DNA of 5,854 nt, taken from the NCBI GenBank assembly GCA_051984395.1, contig JBPYEZ010000011.1:1-5854 (forward strand), given 5' to 3'. Shown here piece by piece: positions 1 through 5,854 of this stretch (position 1 is its first letter; every line of letters begins with the position of its first letter). The notes below the pieces were generated by a model that ran no database searches, was not told the DNA's origin, and saw only the letters and a program-made list of their open reading frames with translations. This DNA is from AC-9 sp051984395. GTDB lineage: Bacteria; Actinomycetota; Acidimicrobiia; Acidimicrobiales; AC-9. The translations under genes and the position numbers were made by a program.

Positions 1-923
1 AGCTCGACCAGCAACGGACGATGGCCCTCCATCGTCGGAAGCACCACACCGCCGGGGACTCCTGCCTGTCGGTCCCCCAGCAACAGCTGGCTGGGATCGT
101 CGATGCCCGCCAGACCAGCCTCGGCCATCTCGAACAACCCGAGCTCTCCCGTGGGACCGAAACGGTGCTTGGTGGCCCGCAGCAGCCTGAGGGCGTGGTG
201 ACGCTCCCCCTCGAACGACAGGACGGTGTCCACGACGTGCTCGAGCACCCGAGGGCCGGCCAGTGAGCCTTCCTTGGTCACGTGTCCCACCAGGAGCGTG
301 GCCACGGCCGACGACTTGGCCATCTGCAGCAACTGCGACGCGCACTCACGGACCTGGGTGACGGTGCCGGCCGTCGACCCCAGCTCGGGGTCGAGCACGG
401 TCTGGATGGAGTCGACGACGACCACGTCGGGCTCGAGGTCGGCGACGGCCTGCAGCACGTTCGGAAGCGAGGTGTCCGAGAGCAGCCACAGCCCCGGCAG
501 CAGCGCACCGAGCCGTTCGGCCCGCAGGCGGACCTGCTGGGCGGACTCCTCGGCCGACACCAGCAGCGCCTTCGTCCCCGCCGCGGCCATCGCTGCCATC
601 GCCTGCAGCAGGAGCGTCGACTTGCCGATCCCCGGATCCCCACCCACCAGCGTGACCGAGCCGGGCACGATCCCGCCGGCCATCACCCGGTCCAGCTCGG
701 CCAGTCCCGTCGGCACCGGCGCGCAGGCGGCCGCGTCGACGGCGGCGATGGGGCGCGGAGGCGACACCGGTCGAGCGCCCCTCGAGGGCCGACCTGCCTT
801 GTCGGCCGGGAGCGTCTCCTCGACCAACGAGTTCCAGGCGTCGCACGACGGGCACCGTCCGCTCCAACGAGCGGAGACGCCGTCGCATTCGGTGCAGCGG
901 TGCACGGTGCGGGCCCGACCCAT
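1..923 (-). CDS. radA: DNA repair/recombination ATPase RadA (Sms), 3' end cut off by window edge
   Basis: RadA is a RecA-like, DnaB-type motor that promotes branch migration and processing of recombination intermediates in the cytoplasm. Reading from ATG at 923, the first 307 residues are in the window. Seen in the sequence: an N-terminal four-cysteine zinc finger (C10-x2-C13 and C24-x2-C27, with motifs CTEC and CPSC); a Pro/Ala/Arg-rich linker at about 38-70; Walker A GGDPGIGKST at 94-103; SAEES at 123-127; Walker B VVVVDS at 167-172; VGHVTKEG at 212-219; and the RadA signature at 252-256, here KHRFG instead of the usual KNRFG. The last in-frame residues, GHRPLLVE, match the start of the Lon-protease-like C-terminal domain (usually G-x-RPLLVEIQALV), so about one third of the usual 450-480 residues lies outside. 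The start is fixed by the zinc finger, which follows at once. No strong Shine-Dalgarno sequence is seen, only GGTG at -11 to -8. It is the last gene of the minus-strand block after clpC and usp. Confidence 0.96.
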   Translation of the reverse strand, partial: MGRARTVHRCTECDGVSARWSGRCPSCDAWNSLVEETLPADKAGRPSRGARPVSPPRPIAAVDAAACAPVPTGLAELDRVMAGGIVPGSVTLVGGDPGIGKSTLLLQAMAAMAAAGTKALLVSAEESAQQVRLRAERLGALLPGLWLLSDTSLPNVLQAVADLEPDVVVVDSIQTVLDPELGSTAGTVTQVRECASQLLQMAKSSAVATLLVGHVTKEGSLAGPRVLEHVVDTVLSFEGERHHALRLLRATKHRFGPTGELGLFEMAEAGLAGIDDPSQLLLGDRQAGVPGGVVLPTMEGHRPLLVE

Positions 924-933
924 CGGACGGCAC

Positions 934-939
934 CGTATA
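934..939 (-). promoter_or_regulatory. Candidate -10 box for radA
   Basis: TATACG on the minus strand ends 10 nt before the radA ATG, so a transcript would start about 3-5 nt before the codon, nearly leaderless. This fits the lack of a clear ribosome binding site. No good -35 hexamer is seen at 16-18 nt, and the last base does not fit the actinobacterial TANNNT pattern. It is weak and based on position only; radA could instead be read through from usp. Confidence 0.22.
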
Positions 940-977
940 GGGAGGGTGCGACAGTGGCGTGGATGCCTGGCGCGCCC

Positions 978-996
978 GCCCGGGACGGCACCGGGC
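978..996 (-). terminator. GC hairpin between usp and radA
   Basis: A perfect 6-bp inverted repeat (GCCCGG, 7-nt loop, CCGGGC) starts 11 nt past the usp stop codon in the 83-bp gap before radA. There is no U-tract after it, so it is not a classic intrinsic terminator. U-less GC hairpins are common between actinobacterial genes and may attenuate transcription or protect the mRNA end. In GC-rich DNA a 6-bp stem can also arise by chance. Confidence 0.25.
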
Positions 997-1006
997 AAGA
1001 GCTTCC

Positions 1007-1378
1007 TCAGGTGGTGCGGACGATCAGGATCGTCGAGGTGGCGTGGTGGCTCACTTTGTTGGGCACCGAGCCCATCATGAACCGGCTCACGCCCGTCATG
1101 CCCTTGTTGCCCATCACGAGGAGGTCGTAGCGGCCGCGCTCGGCCTCGTCCAGCAGCACCGCCGCCGGGTCGCCGTCGATCGCCTTGGCGTCGATCGGCA
1201 CGCCGCTCTCGCGGTGGCGGGCGACCTCGGCCTCGGCCGTGAGCAGCGCCTTGGCCCCGGCGCCGACGGAGAGCACGGTGAGCTTGGCGCCGGTGGTGGA
1301 GGCGAGCTCGACGGCCCGGTCCACGGCCTTGGCCGCGGTGCGCGAGCCATCAGTTCCGACAAGTATCCGTTCGTACAC
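1007..1378 (-). CDS. Universal stress protein, UspA family, single domain with ATP-binding motif
   Basis: This is a small cytoplasmic nucleotide-binding protein of the Usp superfamily, of the kind that senses or buffers stress through ATP binding and dimerisation. The exact target is not known. The 123 residues start at GTG with the typical first strand VYERILVGTDGS, which contains the conserved Asp10. They end with the ATP-binding pattern G-x2-G-x9-G-S (G90, G93, G103, S104), followed by the last strand STILIVRTT. The product is short for the family (usually about 140-150 residues): the central section between strand 2 and the ADP-ribose-facing helix is compact, but all core elements are present, so it looks intact. 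The GTG start is favoured because the first strand begins directly after it. No Shine-Dalgarno sequence is visible upstream. The gene lies 36 bp after the clpC stop on the same strand, so it is probably co-transcribed with clpC and induced with it. That link is inferred from spacing alone. Confidence 0.93.
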   Translation of the reverse strand: MYERILVGTDGSRTAAKAVDRAVELASTTGAKLTVLSVGAGAKALLTAEAEVARHRESGVPIDAKAIDGDPAAVLLDEAERGRYDLLVMGNKGMTGVSRFMMGSVPNKVSHHATSTILIVRTT

Positions 1379-1414
1379 GAGGCGTCAGCGTAGGAGCCCG
1401 CGGGGGGGAGCGCG

Positions 1415-3901
<2,487 letters not shown>

Positions 3902-3931
3902 CTATCGGCCTCCTGGGAAGGCTTTCTCCAT
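3902..3931 (-). CDS. Possible 9-codon leader mini-ORF directly before clpC
   Basis: ATG at 3931 opens a frame encoding MEKAFPGGR, ending with TAG at 3902-3904. The TAG is followed without a gap by the TTG start of clpC, in the same frame. The Shine-Dalgarno sequence of clpC lies inside it (its Gly codons). The candidate -10 box TAGAAT ends 6 nt before the ATG, so a transcript could start at or next to the ATG and be translated leaderless. A ribosome ending here would sit on the clpC start, which suggests coupling or start-site masking. It is short and could be chance; no conservation could be tested. Confidence 0.3.
   Translation of the reverse strand: MEKAFPGGR
3909..3914 (-). promoter_or_regulatory. 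Strong Shine-Dalgarno sequence for clpC
   Basis: AGGAGG is a full match to the anti-Shine-Dalgarno core and is followed by a 7-nt spacer to TTG at 3901-3899. It decides the rare TTG start of clpC. It is the only strong ribosome binding site I find in the window; usp, radA and the prenyl synthase lack one. Confidence 0.85.
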
Positions 3932-3937
3932 AGTCTC

Positions 3938-3943
3938 ATTCTA
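3938..3943 (-). promoter_or_regulatory. Candidate -10 box of the clpC promoter
   Basis: TAGAAT matches five of six bases of TATAAT and fits the actinobacterial TANNNT pattern. It lies in one of the few AT-richer spots of the divergent spacer, 36 nt before the clpC TTG and 6 nt before the mini-ORF ATG. No convincing -35 hexamer is found at 16-19 nt. A TGGACA at 3952-3957 resembles one, but leaves only 8 nt of spacer. The box may depend on an activator, or may be fortuitous. Confidence 0.38.
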
Positions 3944-4000
3944 CCCGTGGGTGTCCAGTTCCTCGCTCCCCCCTTTCCCGGACGACCACCCTCTGGCGCG

Positions 4001-4043
4001 CCCCCTTTGTGGGGGACTCGACCCCCTCCGGTTGTCGTCGGGG
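4001..4043. repeat. Alternating C and G tracts in the divergent clpC / prenyl synthase spacer
   Basis: CCCCC at 4001-4005, GGGGG at 4011-4015, CCCCC at 4022-4026 and GGGG at 4040-4043 can pair as neighbours in mutually exclusive hairpins, with loops of 5, 6 and 13 nt. A GGCGCGCC palindrome (3995-4002) overlaps the first tract. The tracts lie upstream of both candidate promoters, so they may act as DNA (a protein site or extruded structure) rather than RNA. Chance in GC-rich DNA cannot be excluded. Confidence 0.35.
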
Positions 4044-4062
4044 CAGGTATCTCGCCTAAGTT
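4032..4062 (+). promoter_or_regulatory. Candidate promoter of the prenyl diphosphate synthase gene
   Basis: TTGTCG at 4032-4037 resembles a -35 box, and TAAGTT at 4057-4062 fits the actinobacterial -10 pattern TANNNT. The spacer of 19 nt is long. The -10 ends 9 nt before GTG 4072, so the transcript could begin at or just before that codon. This agrees with the absence of a Shine-Dalgarno sequence. The call is weak. Confidence 0.25.
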
Positions 4063-4071
4063 CCTTTGCCA

Positions 4072-5049
4072 GTGAACGTCTCTGAGGTGCTCGGCCTTCC
4101 CGGGCTCGAGGACGATCTTTCCCGTCTCGAGGTCACCCTCCGCCGGGCCGTCACCACCGAGGACCCCTTCCTGAGCGAGGTCGCCACCCACCTTATCGCC
4201 GCGGGTGGCAAGCGGCTCCGACCGTCGTTGACCGTCGCCTCGGCCGCCGCGGGAGGCGCCGCCGCGTCCGAGGAGGTCCTGCTCGGAGGGGTCGCCGTCG
4301 AGCTGGTACACCAGGCGTCGCTCTACCACGACGACGTCATGGACGAGGCGACGACCAGGCGGGGCGTCCAGAGCGTCAACGACCGCTGGGGGAACCTGGT
4401 GGCCGTGGTGGCCGGGGACTTCCTGCTGGCGCGGGCGGCGGGGATCGCCGCCAGCCTGGGGACCGAGGTGGCCGGGCTGCTGGCCGCAACCCTCGCCCGT
4501 CTCTGCGAGGGCCAGATCGCCGAGGTCCATACGGCATTCGACGTGGACCGCAGCGAGCAGGCCTACCTCGCGACCATCCTCGACAAGACGGCGTCGCTCA
4601 TGGCAGCCGCCTGCCGCATCGGTGGGCTGACGGCCAGCCTCGACCGCCGACAGGTGGACGCCCTCACCACTTTCGGGGAGTGCTTCGGGATGGTGTTCCA
4701 AATTCGTGACGACATCCTCGACGTCATCGCCACCGAGGACGAGCTGGGGAAGGGTGTGGGCCAGGACATGGAGCGGGGCATCTACACCCTGCCGGTGCTG
4801 CGGACCCTGGGGGACGCCGGTGTCGGCCCCGAGCTGCGCTCGTTGCTGGGCCGCCCGCTTGACCGGAGCCAGCGGGACAAGGCCCGCCACATGGTCGCCA
4901 CCTCGGGCGGCATCGCCTCAGCCGTCGGCGCCAGCCGGCGCTACGCCGACATGGCGGCCGCGGCCGCAGCCACGCTCGACTCGGAGCCGACAGGCTCGGC
5001 TCTCGGCCGGCTGTGCCACCTCCTGGTCGACGACATCCCCACGGGCTGA
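4072..5049 (+). CDS. Trans-polyprenyl (long-chain isoprenyl) diphosphate synthase
   Basis: This enzyme condenses isopentenyl diphosphate onto an allylic diphosphate to build an all-trans polyprenyl chain, in actinobacteria most likely the side chain of menaquinone. Seen in the 325-residue product: GGKRLRP near residue 45-51 (substrate diphosphate binding); the first aspartate-rich motif DDVMD (about 87-91) followed by TTRRG; GDFLLARA (about 115-122); the KTASL motif (about 172-176); and the second aspartate-rich motif DDILD (about 213-217), then GKGVGQDMERG. All catalytic residues are present and the length is normal. At positions -5 and -4 before the first DDxxD are Ala and Ser, not the aromatic residues typical of short-chain farnesyl synthases, so a long product is inferred. 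GTG 4072 is preferred; a TTG at 4066, two codons upstream, is also possible. Neither has a Shine-Dalgarno sequence. The gene is divergent from clpC and convergent with lysS. Exact chain length cannot be read from the sequence, so no gene symbol is given. Confidence 0.95.
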   Translation: MNVSEVLGLPGLEDDLSRLEVTLRRAVTTEDPFLSEVATHLIAAGGKRLRPSLTVASAAAGGAAASEEVLLGGVAVELVHQASLYHDDVMDEATTRRGVQSVNDRWGNLVAVVAGDFLLARAAGIAASLGTEVAGLLAATLARLCEGQIAEVHTAFDVDRSEQAYLATILDKTASLMAAACRIGGLTASLDRRQVDALTTFGECFGMVFQIRDDILDVIATEDELGKGVGQDMERGIYTLPVLRTLGDAGVGPELRSLLGRPLDRSQRDKARHMVATSGGIASAVGASRRYADMAAAAAATLDSEPTGSALGRLCHLLVDDIPTG

Positions 5050-5068
5050 GCACCCCAGCCCCGCATCG

Positions 5069-5854
5069 TCACTGTGGCCTCGCCCCCCCGGGTGGGGCCG
5101 CATCCCCACTCTCCCCCGGGGTGGTAGAGGCTCCTGCGCCACCGCCGGCCGTCTCCGGCCGCAGGGTGGGGAAGGCGATCACCTCGCGTATGTTGCCCAC
5201 GTCACCAAGGAGCATGACCAGCCGGTCGATCCCGATCCCGAGGCCGGCGGTCGGGGGCAGGCCGTACTCGAGCGCCCGCACGTAGTCCTCGTCGAGCGGC
5301 GCCGCCTCGTCGTCTCCGGCCGCCCGGCGCGCCTGCAGCTCCTCGAGCCGGGCCCGCTGCTCGACCGGGTCGACGAGCTCCGAGAAGGCGTTGCCCAGCT
5401 CCCGGCCGGCCACGATGGGCTCGAAGCGCTCGACCAGCCCCGGCCGGCTGCGGTGGTCCCGGGCGAGCGGCGAGACCTCCTTCGGGTAGTCGCACACGAA
5501 CACCGGACCCCACAGCTCGGCCTCGGTCGTCTTCTCGTAGATCTCGAGCACGAGCTTGCCGGGTCCCCACGACGGAGTCACGGGCACGTCGTGCGCTTCG
5601 GCGATGGCCCGCAGCTGCTCCACCGGCATGCCGACGTCGACGGCTGCGCCGATGCGCTCCTCGACCAGCTCGGTGAGGCTGGCCCGGCGCCAGGGCGGGG
5701 TCAGGTCGAGCGAGCGGCCCTGGTAGGTGAGCACGGTCGTCCCGAGGAGCTCGGTTGCCAGATAGGAGACCAGCTCCTCGGTCAGCGCCATGAGGTCGGT
5801 GTAGTCGGCGTAGGCCTGGTAGAGCTCGAGCATCGTGAACTCGGGGTTGTGACG
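5069..5854 (-). CDS. lysS: Lysyl-tRNA synthetase, class II, C-terminal half (5' end outside window)
   Basis: LysS activates lysine with ATP and charges tRNA-Lys in the cytoplasm. The window holds the last 261 codons of a protein that normally has about 490-510, so the OB-fold anticodon domain and motif 1 are outside. Seen: RHNPEFT at the very edge, followed by MLELYQAYADYTDLM (class II motif 2 region); DYPKEVSPLAR; PGLVERFEPIVAGRELGNAF then SELVDP (lysine pocket region); DEDYVRALEYGLPP; and class II motif 3 GLGIGIDRLVMLL, followed by IREVIAFPTLRPE. The catalytic core looks intact. After the usual family end at RPE there are 27 extra residues rich in Gly, Ala and Pro, encoded over G/C inverted repeats. 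The stop TGA lies 19 bp from the stop of the convergent prenyl synthase gene, so the two mRNAs may overlap at their ends. Confidence 0.97.
   Translation of the reverse strand, partial: RHNPEFTMLELYQAYADYTDLMALTEELVSYLATELLGTTVLTYQGRSLDLTPPWRRASLTELVEERIGAAVDVGMPVEQLRAIAEAHDVPVTPSWGPGKLVLEIYEKTTEAELWGPVFVCDYPKEVSPLARDHRSRPGLVERFEPIVAGRELGNAFSELVDPVEQRARLEELQARRAAGDDEAAPLDEDYVRALEYGLPPTAGLGIGIDRLVMLLGDVGNIREVIAFPTLRPETAGGGAGASTTPGESGDAAPPGGARPQ
5092..5109. terminator. GC hairpin at the convergent gene ends, inside the lysS 3' coding tail
   Basis: A perfect 6-bp inverted repeat (GTGGGG, loop CCGCAT, CCCCAC) lies 43 bp past the prenyl synthase stop and within the last codons of lysS. Flanking C and G runs (5083-5097, 5114-5121) allow alternative pairings. 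No U-tract follows on either strand. It could slow or stop plus-strand transcription, but this is inference from position and symmetry. Confidence 0.25.

Noticed and set aside
226..1130. Two long plus-strand frames (226-1080 and 282-1130) opposite radA and usp
   Set aside because: The conserved radA and usp proteins occupy the other strand; the plus-strand translations are Ser/Arg/Gly-rich with no domain.
3952..3957. TGGACA as a -35 box for clpC
   Set aside because: Only 8 nt separate it from the TAGAAT -10 box, too short for a sigma-70 type promoter.

Overview
This is a GC-rich window with housekeeping genes packed on both strands. It carries five protein genes: radA (minus strand, 3' end cut off), a small universal stress protein gene (minus), clpC (minus), a trans-polyprenyl diphosphate synthase gene (plus) and lysS (minus, 5' end cut off). 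The ClpC protein is very close in sequence and residue numbering to actinobacterial ClpC1. That match, the GC-rich codons, the GTG and TTG starts, the apparent leaderless starts and the grouping of radA, clpC and lysS all point to an actinobacterium. A deep-branching lineage such as Acidimicrobiia is plausible, but this is inference. There is no ctsR-mcsA-mcsB block beside clpC as in Firmicutes.

Layout: positions 1-3901 are a minus-strand block that reads clpC, then usp (36 bp gap), then radA (83 bp gap). It joins protein quality control, stress signalling and DNA recombination/repair. Positions 3902-4071 are a divergent promoter region. It holds a candidate -10 box for clpC, a 9-codon mini-ORF whose stop codon abuts the TTG start of clpC, a strong Shine-Dalgarno sequence inside that mini-ORF, a set of alternating C and G tracts, and a weak promoter candidate for the plus-strand gene. 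Positions 4072-5049 encode a long-chain prenyl diphosphate synthase, probably for the menaquinone side chain. It converges on lysS with only 19 bp between the two stop codons. lysS runs off the right edge and is cut exactly within the conserved motif RHNPEFT.

I see no mobile elements, CRISPR arrays, tRNA or rRNA genes, and no clearly undescribed system. The most interesting local structure is the clpC leader: a possibly leaderless mini-ORF that ends directly at the clpC start codon. Minor points are a KHRFG variant of the RadA KNRFG motif, a low-complexity C-terminal tail on LysS encoded over G/C inverted repeats, and alternative hairpins in the divergent spacer.
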